64,000 nt of DNA from BOG-931 sp963781725 (GTDB taxonomy: Bacteria > Pseudomonadota > Alphaproteobacteria > Rhizobiales > Xanthobacteraceae). The DNA is taken from contig CAWAGV010000002.1 in the NCBI GenBank assembly GCA_963781725.1, forward strand, positions 3,410,001 to 3,474,000, in the 5' to 3' direction. A model generated the notes under the pieces. It searched no databases and was not told the DNA's origin. It worked only from the letters and a program-made list of their open reading frames with translations. Shown here piece by piece: positions 17,958 through 25,475 of this stretch (positions within the stretch are counted from its first letter, which is position 1; the number at the start of each line of letters is the position of its first letter). The translations under genes were made by a program, and so were the position numbers.

Positions 17958-18320
17958 ATGAACACGGAAGATCTGGCGAAAACTTTCACCGACATGTGCG
18001 CGAAAGGCGAACTGGAAGCCGCCGGCAAGAAATTCTGGTCCGACAGCATCGTGAGCCGTGAGCCGATGACCGGCGATATGGCAGAGCTCAAGGGGCGCAA
18101 GGCTGTCGAAGGAAAAACGCAATGGTGGAATGCGAACCACGAAGTGCACAATTTCAAGGTAGAGGGCCCCTACGTGCACGGGGATCAATTCGTCGTTCGT
18201 TTCGAGTCAGACGTTACGCCAAAAGGCCAGCAGCGCATGCATGTCGATGAGGTCGGGCTTTATACGGTCCGAAACGGCAAGATCGTAGAGGAAAGCTTCT
18301 TCTTCATGGGCCGCGCGTAA
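17958..18320 (+). CDS. SnoaL-like / NTF2-fold protein
   Basis: A 120-residue cytosolic protein of the NTF2-like/SnoaL superfamily: an N-terminal helix pair (NTEDLAKTFTDMCAKGELEAAGKKFWSD), GRKAVEGKTQWW and a curved sheet ending RNGKIVEESFFFMGRA. Members are small enzymes or ligand-binding proteins; no catalytic residues can be assigned with confidence. ATG 17958 is chosen because the conserved fold starts there and AAAAGGA lies upstream. It stands alone. Confidence 0.8.
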   Translation: MNTEDLAKTFTDMCAKGELEAAGKKFWSDSIVSREPMTGDMAELKGRKAVEGKTQWWNANHEVHNFKVEGPYVHGDQFVVRFESDVTPKGQQRMHVDEVGLYTVRNGKIVEESFFFMGRA

Positions 18321-18463
18321 TACCGGACGGATCGCCGGTTCCACGCGCCGAGGTTCAGCGAGCTTTCGCTGCGAAACGACGAACAATTTTTTGCGGTGAA
18401 CGGGAATTGCGCCGCCCTGTTTGGGCGAACGCTATTCGATAGCTGACCGCCGGCGCCGCGCCG

Positions 18464-18772
18464 TCAGCGCGTGCACTCGATCGCGACGTAGCTGCACATC
18501 GTGCCGTGGCAGGAGTCAGGCCCTTCGCTCGGAATGGCGCCGGTGATGTCGTCGCGGTCGACTTTCGAGACCGAGGTCGCCTGGGCGTATTCGTGCGAGT
18601 GGCAATACGAGTTCGCCACCGTGGTGCCGCAGCTCGCGCCGGTGGCGAGGCAGCGGTCGACGCCGTAGCCGTCCGGATTATTGGCGATGATGAAGAGGCG
18701 TCTTTCTGCGCTTGCGGCGCCGGCACCGAACAGCACGGCGGCCACGCACGCGGCCGCGATCGCAAAACGCAT
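18464..18772 (-). CDS. Small secreted cysteine-containing protein
   Basis: A 102-residue protein with a clear signal peptide (RFAIAAACVAAVLFGAGAASA) and a mature part with six cysteines (DRCLATGASCGT, NSYCHSHEYAQA, DSCHGTMC, IECTR), likely paired as disulfides in the periplasm. The pattern RRLFIIANNPDGYGVDRCLA is one I associate with conserved hypothetical proteins of Bradyrhizobium-like bacteria; no function is known. ATG 18772 has GGGGGA upstream and begins the signal peptide; an earlier start at 18784 is less likely. Confidence 0.8.
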   Translation of the reverse strand: MRFAIAAACVAAVLFGAGAASAERRLFIIANNPDGYGVDRCLATGASCGTTVANSYCHSHEYAQATSVSKVDRDDITGAIPSEGPDSCHGTMCSYVAIECTR

Positions 18773-19067
18773 GGAATCCCCCAAACGGCGCCGGGACGCA
18801 CTGAACCGGGACCTGTGCGGTGGAAGATGCGGTGGCCGAGTTAAGCCGGCGTTAACTGCGCGGTTTCACGCCAAAAATGCGGCGGTCTTGACGGAAAACC
18901 CCGCCTCGACCATTGTGCCGCCCATGACGAGCCCGACCACGATCTGCGGCATTTGCCGGGAGATTATCAGCTAGCGACACCGCTGGCTTGGCCGTCTTTT
19001 TGTCAAAACTTGAGACCGACAGACGCCCGGCCAGCAGGCCCGAAGGCGTATAATTCGATTCGATGTG

Positions 19068-20517
19068 ATGGATCTCAAACTCTACGATACGCTCTCCCGC
19101 GAAAAGCGCGCGTTCAAGCCGATCGATCCGGCCAACGTGCGCATGTATGTGTGCGGGCCGACGGTCTACGACTTCGCGCATATCGGCAACGCGCGGCCGG
19201 TGATAGTGTTCGACGTGCTGTTCCGGCTGCTGCGCCATCTCTACGGCGACAGGCACGTCACCTACGTGCGCAACATCACCGACGTCGACGACAAGATCAA
19301 CGCGCGCGCCGCGGAGGAATACCCCGGCCTGCCGTTGAACGAGGCGATCCGCCAGGTCACGGAAAAAACCGACAAGCAATTCCACGACGATGTCGCGGCG
19401 CTCGGCTGCCTGCCGCCGACCGTCGAGCCACGCGCCACCGAGCACATCGCTGAGATGCGCACGCTGATCGAGCGGCTGGTGGCGTCGGGCAACGCCTACG
19501 TTGCCGAGGACAACGTGCTGTTCAGCGTGCCGTCGATGAAGGATTACGGCCAGTTGTCGAAGCGGCCGCTCGACGAGATGATCGCCGGCGCGCGGGTCGA
19601 GGTCGCGCCTTACAAGAAAGACCCGCGGGACTTTGTGCTGTGGAAGCCGTCGAAGCCCGGCGAGCCGGCATGGCCATCGCCGGCCGGCGTCAAGACGCCG
19701 GGACGGCCGGGCTGGCATATCGAATGCTCGGCGATGTCATGGAAATATCTCGGCGAGACGTTCGATATCCACGGCGGCGGCGTCGATCTGGTTTTCCCGC
19801 ACCACGAAGACGAGATCGCGCAATCGCGCTGCGCCTTTCATACGCCGGTGATGGCGAATTACTGGATGCACAACGGCTTCCTGCAGGTCGAAGGCGAGAA
19901 GATGTCGAAGTCGCTCGGCAACTTCGTGACGATCAATGAGTTGCTGAAGAATCGAGTGATCCGCGCTGGGGCGAAATCCTTCGGCTGAATATGCTAAGAA
20001 CGCACTACAGCCAGCCGATCGACTGGACAAAAGATAGCGTCGCAGAGGCGGTACGTGGCGTACGGAGCCTTCCGACGTGCCGCGATAAATGCTGATCGAG
20101 CAAAAGCGCGACCGTCGCCTGGAATTCTCGACGCGCTATATGACGATCTGAATACGCCTGCGGTTTACGCCGAACTACACAGGACTTCAGTAATCTGGCA
20201 TTGGCGACAAGTGGTAATCCGGCGGATGCGGCGGCTGAACTGGTCGGGTCATTGCTACTGTTGGGATTTGAGAAATCTGTTGACCAGGTCAAGGCCGGCA
20301 CTTTGCGTGAAGGTTTGGCGGAGGCCTTCCAGGAGCAGCGGCGCGACGAGAAGTGGAATCGACCCGCAGTAATAGATATCCGTGTTGCGGATCGCCTTGC
20401 GGCTCGTAAGGCAAAGAACTTTTCCAGGAATCGGATCGAATCCGGGATGAGCTTAAGGCTATGGGCGTCGTGCTGAAGGATAGTAAAGACGGTACAACCT
20501 GGGAGATCGCGCGATGA
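19068..20517 (+). pseudogene. cysS: Cysteinyl-tRNA synthetase gene with four frameshifts
   Basis: Residues 1 to about 293 are intact and canonical: zinc Cys29 in MYVCGPTVYD, the HIGH-type signature FAHIGNARP (38-41), GWHIECSAMSW, HHEDE, and KMSKS at 278-282. The frame then breaks and runs to a false stop at 19986-19988. CysRS homology continues in other frames: GEILRLNMLRTHYSQPIDW from 19970, ILDALYDDLNTPAVYAELH about 20118-20178, SNLALATSGNPADAAAELVGS from about 20186, and QESDRIRDELKAMGVVLKD ending TTWEIAR with TGA at 20515-20517. That needs shifts near 19945-19966, 20045-20060, 20170-20186 and 20415-20425. CysRS is essential, so either another cysS exists or the sequence is wrong here. Confidence 0.88.
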
Positions 20518-20526
20518 CTCTCAGCC

Positions 20527-20609
20527 GTCATGGCAGGGCTTGTCCCGGCCATCCACGTCTTGGTTTTGCTCACAAAGTCGTGGATGCCCGGCACAAGGCC
20601 GGGCATGAC
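20527..20609. repeat. Long inverted repeat of rhizobial type
   Basis: The left arm (GTCATGGCAGGGCTTGTCCC, then GGCCATCCACG) and the right arm (CGTGGATGCCCGGCACAAGG, then CCGGGCATGAC) are imperfectly complementary over about 30 bases around a spacer. Repeats of this kind are scattered between genes in Bradyrhizobium and relatives. It separates the broken cysS from the broken GNAT gene. Confidence 0.75.
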
Positions 20610-20638
20610 GACGCAGTGTGCTTTTGTGGAGGAGCGCG

Positions 20639-21147
20639 ATGAACGCGCATCCGCAAGCCAAGCTCGCGATGCGGCCGATGCTCGCTGAAGATGTGCCGCT
20701 GCTGGCGGAAATATTCCGCGCCGCGATCGAGGAGCTGACCGGTGACGACTACAGCGAGGCGCAGCAGGAAGCGTGGGCGGAAACCGCCGACGATCTGGAA
20801 ACGTTCGGCGCCAAGCTTGCCGGCGAACTGACGCTGGTCGCGACCCATGACGGCGCGGCGATTGGTTTTGCGTCGCTCGCCGACGAATGCGCTCATCGAC
20901 ATGCTGTATGTGCATCCGGCCGCTGCAGGGCAGGGGGCGGGCGCGATGCTGATCGACGCGATGGAGAAACTCGCGGCAGGGCGGGGCGCCAAAGAATTCG
21001 AGTGTCGAGGCTAGCGACACCGCGCGCGACTTCTTCGAAAGGCGCGGCTTCACGGCGAAGAGCCGCAACACCGTGCTTCACGCCGGCGAGTGGCTGGCCA
21101 ACACCACGATGACCAAAGCGCTCGGCGCAAAGGACAAGCCATCATGA
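20639..21147 (+). pseudogene. GNAT-family acetyltransferase gene with two frameshifts
   Basis: ATG 20639 follows GGAGG. The first part encodes a GNAT N-terminus (AMRPMLAEDVPLLAEIFRAAIEEL, then TLVATHDGAAIGFASL). Near 20885 the frame shifts. The acetyl-CoA-binding block then appears in another frame (LIDMLYVHPAAAGQGAGAML, with the Q-x-x-G-x-A type loop). Near 21000 it shifts again to EASDTARDFFERRGFTAKSRNTV and ends GAKDKPS with TGA at 21145-21147. The total would be about 168 residues, a normal GNAT length. The stop overlaps the next small gene as ATGA. Either a real pseudogene or sequence error; see the cysS entry. Confidence 0.8.
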
Positions 21148-21266
21148 AGCGTCCGGATACGCCGTTTCCACGGCACTGGCTGTACTACCTGATCCTGAAA
21201 TACGCGGTGCTGCTGGCCGCCGTCCTGGTCACGTTCTACACCGTCTACCGGCTCTATCGGGGCTGA
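21144..21266 (+). CDS. Small membrane protein (40 residues)
   Basis: A 40-residue protein: a basic/proline N-terminus (KRPDTPFPRHWLYY), then one hydrophobic helix (LILKYAVLLAAVLVTFYTVY) and a short basic end (RLYRG). It starts at ATG 21144 within the GNAT stop (ATGA overlap), so it is translationally coupled to that gene. The overlap, the start-to-stop economy and the membrane-like composition support it as real. Function unknown. Confidence 0.65.
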   Translation: MKRPDTPFPRHWLYYLILKYAVLLAAVLVTFYTVYRLYRG

Positions 21267-21279
21267 GAGGAATCGTAAG

Positions 21280-21390
21280 ATGCCCGAGCCCGGTCCCAGC
21301 TTTTTTGGCCTCCGCACCCATCACGTGGTGATTGGATTGATCGCCGTCCTGATCGCGGTTGCGTTGGCCTCGAACCATTATCTGTGGTGA
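21280..21390 (+). CDS. Small membrane protein (36 residues)
   Basis: A 36-residue protein beginning PEPGPSFFGLRTHH, followed by one hydrophobic helix (VVIGLIAVLIAVALAS) and NHYLW. GAGAGGAA precedes the ATG. It sits 13 bases after the 40-residue membrane protein and 8 bases before citramalate synthase, so all three are probably on one mRNA. No family is recognised. Confidence 0.6.
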   Translation: MPEPGPSFFGLRTHHVVIGLIAVLIAVALASNHYLW

Positions 21391-21398
21391 GACCCGTT

Positions 21399-22991
21399 AT
21401 GGCGCGCGAGCGGCTTTATCTGTTCGACACCACGCTGCGTGACGGCGCGCAGACCAATGGCGTCGATTTCACGCTGGCCGACAAGCTCGCCATCGCGCGG
21501 ATGCTCGACGAGCTCGGCATCGACTATGTCGAGGCTGGCTATCCCGGCGCCAATCCGATCGACACCAGTTTCTTCGCCGAGCGCCGGCCGATGCGCGGCT
21601 GCCTGACGGCGTTTGGCATGACCCGCCGTCCGGGCCGCTCGGCCTCCAACGATCCCGGCCTGGTGGCGCTGCTCGATGCGCAGGCCGACGCGATCTGCTT
21701 TGTCGCGAAGTCGTGGGACTACCACGTGCGCGTTGCGCTCGAGACCACGGAAGCGGAAATGCTGGCCTCGATCCGCGACAGCGTGCGCGCGGCCAAGGCC
21801 AAGGGCCGCGAGGTGATGCTCGATTGCGAGCATTTCTTCGACGGCTACAAGGCAAATTCGGCCTATGCGCTGGCCTGCGCCAAAGCGGCGTATGACGAAG
21901 GCGCGCGCTGGGTCGTCTTGTGCGACACCAATGGCGGAACCTTGCCGCACGAAGTGGAGAAAATCGTCGGCGAGGTCTGCAAGATCATCCCGGGCGACCA
22001 CGTCGGTATCCACGCCCACAACGATACCGAACAGGCGGTCGCCAACAGCTTTGCCGCGGTGCGCGCCGGGGCCCGGCAGATTCAGGGCACGTTGAACGGG
22101 CTTGGCGAACGCTGCGGCAATGCCAACCTGGTCTCGATCATCCCGACGCTGAAGCTCAAGCCGGAATACGCCGACAAATTCGATATCGGCGTGTCGGACG
22201 ACAAGCTTCACAGCCTCGCGCACGTCTCGCACACGCTCGATGAGATGCTCAATCGCGCGCCGGACCGCCATGCGCCCTATGTCGGCGAAAGCGCCTTCGC
22301 CACCAAGACCGGCATCCACGCATCCGCGATCCTCAAAGAGCCGGCGACCTACGAGCATGTTTCGCCGGACCGCGTCGGCAACCGGCGCAAGGTGCTGGTG
22401 TCCGATCAGTCCGGCCGTTCCAATGTCCTCGCCGAGCTGGAGCGGATCGGTCTCGGCGTCGACAAGGACGATCCGCGCGTCGTTCGCCTGCTCGATGAAG
22501 TGAAGGACCGCGAGGCGATCGGCTATGCCTACGAAGCCGCCGACGCGTCGTTCGAATTGCTGGCGCGCCGTATGCTCGGCACCGTGCCAAAATTCTTTGA
22601 CGTCAGCTATTTCGACGTCAAGGTCGAGCAGCGCGGCCAGAACGGCGGTTCCGAGGTGCTCACCACCGCGGTGGTGAAGGTGAAGATCGGCGACGAGATG
22701 CTGATCAATGCCGCCGAGGGCAACGGCCCGGTCAACGCGCTCGACGTGGCGCTGCGCAAGGATCTCGGCAAATACCAGAAATACATTTCCGGTCTGCGGC
22801 TGACCGATTATCGCGTGCGTATCCTCAACGGCGGCACCGAGGCGGTGACGCGCGTGCTGATCGAGAGCGCCGACGAAAACGGCGAGCATTGGACCACGGT
22901 CGGCGTTTCGCCGAACATCATCGACGCCTCATTTCAGGCGCTGATGGATTCTATCGTTTACAAGCTGGTGAAATCGGGAGCGCCGGCCTGA
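21399..22991 (+). CDS. cimA: (R)-citramalate synthase
   Basis: A 530-residue DRE-TIM metallolyase that condenses acetyl-CoA with pyruvate to citramalate, the first step of the threonine-independent isoleucine route. The N-terminal barrel has LYLFDTTLRDGAQTNGVDF (metal-binding Asp and catalytic Arg), VLCDTNGGTLP, and the metal HxH in GIHAHNDTEQAVANS. GTLNGLGERCGNANL and GESAFATKTGIHASAI are next. The C-terminal regulatory domain (about residues 395-525) is the LeuA-type dimerisation/feedback region. The length and the DGAQTNGVDF text favour CimA over 2-isopropylmalate synthase. ATG 21399 is preferred; GTG 21384 lies within the previous gene. Confidence 0.92.
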   Translation: MARERLYLFDTTLRDGAQTNGVDFTLADKLAIARMLDELGIDYVEAGYPGANPIDTSFFAERRPMRGCLTAFGMTRRPGRSASNDPGLVALLDAQADAICFVAKSWDYHVRVALETTEAEMLASIRDSVRAAKAKGREVMLDCEHFFDGYKANSAYALACAKAAYDEGARWVVLCDTNGGTLPHEVEKIVGEVCKIIPGDHVGIHAHNDTEQAVANSFAAVRAGARQIQGTLNGLGERCGNANLVSIIPTLKLKPEYADKFDIGVSDDKLHSLAHVSHTLDEMLNRAPDRHAPYVGESAFATKTGIHASAILKEPATYEHVSPDRVGNRRKVLVSDQSGRSNVLAELERIGLGVDKDDPRVVRLLDEVKDREAIGYAYEAADASFELLARRMLGTVPKFFDVSYFDVKVEQRGQNGGSEVLTTAVVKVKIGDEMLINAAEGNGPVNALDVALRKDLGKYQKYISGLRLTDYRVRILNGGTEAVTRVLIESADENGEHWTTVGVSPNIIDASFQALMDSIVYKLVKSGAPA

Positions 22992-23009
22992 ACGTAGCGA
23001 GGAGCCGTC

Positions 23010-23393
23010 ATGATCGACCACATCTCGATTCCGGTTCGCGACCTCAAGGCTTCGGCACGATTTTACGAAACGCTGCTGGCGCCGCTTGGCATGACCCGGG
23101 TGGTCGAACGGCCGACCACCGTGGGCTTCGGCAAGACCTATCCGGAATTCTGGCTCAACGAGCGGAGCAAGCTTCAGCTGCCGCAGGAAGACTCCGGCGC
23201 GCATATCGCGTTGCGCGCGCCGACCACCGAAGCGGTCGACGCCTTTCATGCCGCAGCCGTTGCCGCCGGCGCCCATTCCGACGGTGTGCCGGGCATGCGG
23301 CTTGAATATTCCGCGCATTACTATGCCGCTTTCGTCCGCGACTGGGATGGCAACCGCGTCGAAGCGGTGACGTTTTTGCGGGATCCGAAATAA
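23010..23393 (+). CDS. VOC (glyoxalase/bleomycin-resistance fold) protein
   Basis: A 127-residue protein with the vicinal-oxygen-chelate fold. The first repeat (IDHISIPVRDLKASARFYETLLAPLGM) holds a likely metal His. The second (EYSAHYYAAFVRDWDGNRVEAVTF) holds the usual second His and C-terminal Glu. Members include glyoxalases, dioxygenases and fosfomycin-resistance enzymes; the substrate cannot be told. GAGGAG precedes the ATG by a short spacer, and it follows cimA by 18 bases on the same strand, so it is probably in that operon. Confidence 0.88.
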   Translation: MIDHISIPVRDLKASARFYETLLAPLGMTRVVERPTTVGFGKTYPEFWLNERSKLQLPQEDSGAHIALRAPTTEAVDAFHAAAVAAGAHSDGVPGMRLEYSAHYYAAFVRDWDGNRVEAVTFLRDPK

Positions 23394-23397
23394 CGCG

Positions 23398-24648
23398 CTA
23401 GGGCAACGCTGAAGCGAGAGCGCTGATCGAATAGCGCTGATAGAGCGTCGCCAGCCGATCGCTCCACATCGCGACGAATGCGGCCGAGGTGAGCTTCTCG
23501 ACCGACCCCCAGGCCTTCTTCACATCCGGCAACGTGTTTTGCCAAATCGCGCGCTTGCACCAGCGCTCGCCTTTTAGCCGGCCCTCGTCGGTGTCGCACA
23601 TCGATTGCCAGGCGATCCGTTCCGGATGTGCGACGTGCTCGGCGGCGCCTTGAGTGCCCTGTTGATGGATCAGATAAAGGTAAGCCGGCGTCGCCTTCTG
23701 GTGCGTCGCCAGTTCGAACATGATTGCAGCCACCGCGAACTTGTACACACCGGCAATGGCGTTATCGCGCACGCCGGTGATTTCGCCGGAACCGTACAGG
23801 TCGAACTCGTATTTGCTGAGCTGAAATAGGCCGACATAGGAACCGGTGCGCTGCTTGGGATCGAAATTGGATTCGATCTTGACGACCGCTTCCATGAAAA
23901 CGACGTCGAGGCCGAATGCGCGCGCCGCGCGCTGGACTTCCTCGGCCGGCGTGCCCTCCGGAATGTCCTTCAGCGCCCGCAACACGGTATCGGCCGGTTT
24001 TTCCGGTGGCGGCACTTCCGAGTAGGTGTAGTAGGTGAGGAGGGAGAAGTCCGGCGTTTCGCGCTTGAGCGCCGGCGAAGTGTACGACCGCGGATCGAGC
24101 GTGACGCCGGGAAGCGCGGCGAGGACAAGCCTGGTCGGCGGCAGCGAATGGAACGACAAGGGATTGGCCGCGATAAGCGCCTTCAAGAACTGCTGCGGCA
24201 CCGCTTCGGCGGACGCAAATATCCTGGGACGCCACGGAGCCATTGGCGTCCCGGCGGCCGCTGCCATTCTCTCGTTGCGCATCGGAGTTGGATAAGCGGA
24301 CGTCAATGCAGACCGCAAAAGTGCCGCAACCGAATGACTGTGGGCAGCTTCCGGTGGCGCGAGCTTGATCGAGGCTGCTGTCAGCGCCGGTGCGCTGTCG
24401 GCCGGCGCGGCCTTGTCCGCACGGACCGGTTTGCGTGCCGGCTCATCGACGTTTGACGGTCCCCGCGGTGTCGAGGAAGACAGCGCCGCAAGGGCGCCGG
24501 CGATGCAGGCGCATCGCAGCAGGTTTTTTGTGCGTATCGTCCCCCACGAAAGCGAATATGCTTTCCCGTTCTTCGCGCAATAAAAAAGCGTCGACAAAAA
24601 AAGTCGAATAGCGGGCGCCGGATAAAGCAAGAGTCGACTAGCCGACAT
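23398..24648 (-). CDS. Lytic transglycosylase (SLT domain) protein
   Basis: A 416-residue exported protein. The N-terminal hydrophobic segment (about residues 40-60, LLRCACIAGALAALSSS) looks like the signal, and a long Ala/Pro-rich linker follows. The SLT-type domain occupies about residues 240-400, with the catalytic Glu at about 259 in AVVKIESNFDPKQRTGSYVGLFQL and the helix NAIAGVYKFAVAAIMFELATH. It would cleave peptidoglycan glycan strands. The signal lies unusually far from ATG 24648, so the true start may be further in, but no better start codon with a ribosome site was found. It faces the VOC gene tail to tail, 4 bases apart. Confidence 0.78.
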   Translation of the reverse strand: MSASRLLLYPAPAIRLFLSTLFYCAKNGKAYSLSWGTIRTKNLLRCACIAGALAALSSSTPRGPSNVDEPARKPVRADKAAPADSAPALTAASIKLAPPEAAHSHSVAALLRSALTSAYPTPMRNERMAAAAGTPMAPWRPRIFASAEAVPQQFLKALIAANPLSFHSLPPTRLVLAALPGVTLDPRSYTSPALKRETPDFSLLTYYTYSEVPPPEKPADTVLRALKDIPEGTPAEEVQRAARAFGLDVVFMEAVVKIESNFDPKQRTGSYVGLFQLSKYEFDLYGSGEITGVRDNAIAGVYKFAVAAIMFELATHQKATPAYLYLIHQQGTQGAAEHVAHPERIAWQSMCDTDEGRLKGERWCKRAIWQNTLPDVKKAWGSVEKLTSAAFVAMWSDRLATLYQRYSISALASALP

Positions 24649-24726
24649 GTTGCTTCCGTCGAAAAGTAATTGCTGCGGGACGTGCCCCCTGCGACGCGTT
24701 CGAGCGCGGGACCGGTGACCGACAGT

Positions 24727-25329
24727 TTAGAGCCGCTCGGCCGGGAACGCCATTTCTTTTTCGGACTCGGGAACTTTGCGGCTGGCTTCAACCAGAGTCG
24801 GAAGAATGTCCTCGATCCGATTGGCAACGTGGCATTCCACGCGCGGGCTTGCCGCCAGGAACTCCTGTTTGCGCATGTGTGCAATTAGAGACAGCAGCGG
24901 GTCCCAGTAGCCGTTGATGTTGGCGAGCAGGATCGGCTTCTTGTGCTGGCCGAGCTGGGCCCAGGTGAGCTGCTCGACCACTTCTTCCAGCGTGCCGATG
25001 CCGCCCGGCAGCGCGACGAACGCGTCGGCGTGCTCGAACATCTTGCGCTTTCGCTCGTGCATGTCGTGCGTGATGATCAGTTCCTGGCAGAGCCGCCGCG
25101 GCTGTTCCCGTCTGGTCAGAAATTCGGGGATGATGCCGGTGGCTTCGCCGCCGTGCTCCAGCACCGCTTCGGCGACCGCGCCCATCAGGCCGACGGAGCC
25201 GCCGCCGTAAACCAGCCGCACGCCTTTCTCAGCGAGGATCTTGCCGAAACCCCTTGCCGTTTCGACAAACGCCGGGTCGGTGCCCGGGCTCGATCCGCAA
25301 TAGACGCAGATCGCATTGATTTTACTCAT
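24727..25329 (-). CDS. LOG-family protein (cytokinin riboside 5'-monophosphate phosphoribohydrolase type)
   Basis: A 200-residue Rossmann-fold enzyme of the LOG/TIGR00730 family, which releases the base from nucleoside 5'-monophosphates. Motifs are AICVYCGSSPGTDPAF, the nucleotide-binding VYGGGSVGLMG (residues 40-50) and the catalytic PGGIGTLEE (108-116, Glu115) preceded by HERKRKMFEHAD. ATG 25329 is chosen since the conserved region begins right after it; ATG 25347 would add six residues. It is divergent from the ABC exporter gene. Confidence 0.9.
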   Translation of the reverse strand: MSKINAICVYCGSSPGTDPAFVETARGFGKILAEKGVRLVYGGGSVGLMGAVAEAVLEHGGEATGIIPEFLTRREQPRRLCQELIITHDMHERKRKMFEHADAFVALPGGIGTLEEVVEQLTWAQLGQHKKPILLANINGYWDPLLSLIAHMRKQEFLAASPRVECHVANRIEDILPTLVEASRKVPESEKEMAFPAERL

Positions 25330-25475
25330 GGAGTTATTCTCATTCATGAGGTTATGTGGCGTTGATTCGCGTGTGCTGCAAGCACTTCTGGCGGGCGGGC
25401 ATGCCAGTGCGGATCGCAGGAAAACTCTCTATATGACTGAATACGGCCCGCTGCGGCCGCTTGGGCCCGGGCTTT

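Noticed and set aside
19049..19054. TATAAT 14 bases before the cysS start as a promoter -10 box
   Set aside because: No -35 hexamer at 16-18 bases; the match alone is weak evidence.
21378..22889. Long minus-strand frame opposite cimA (503 codons)
   Set aside because: Antisense shadow with no recognisable domain; cimA on the plus strand is certain.
25327..25362. Possible fifth tandem duplication at the LOG gene start (CATGGAGTTAT / CATGAGGTTAT)
   Set aside because: Only about 11 bases match and the similarity then fades, so it is not separable from chance.
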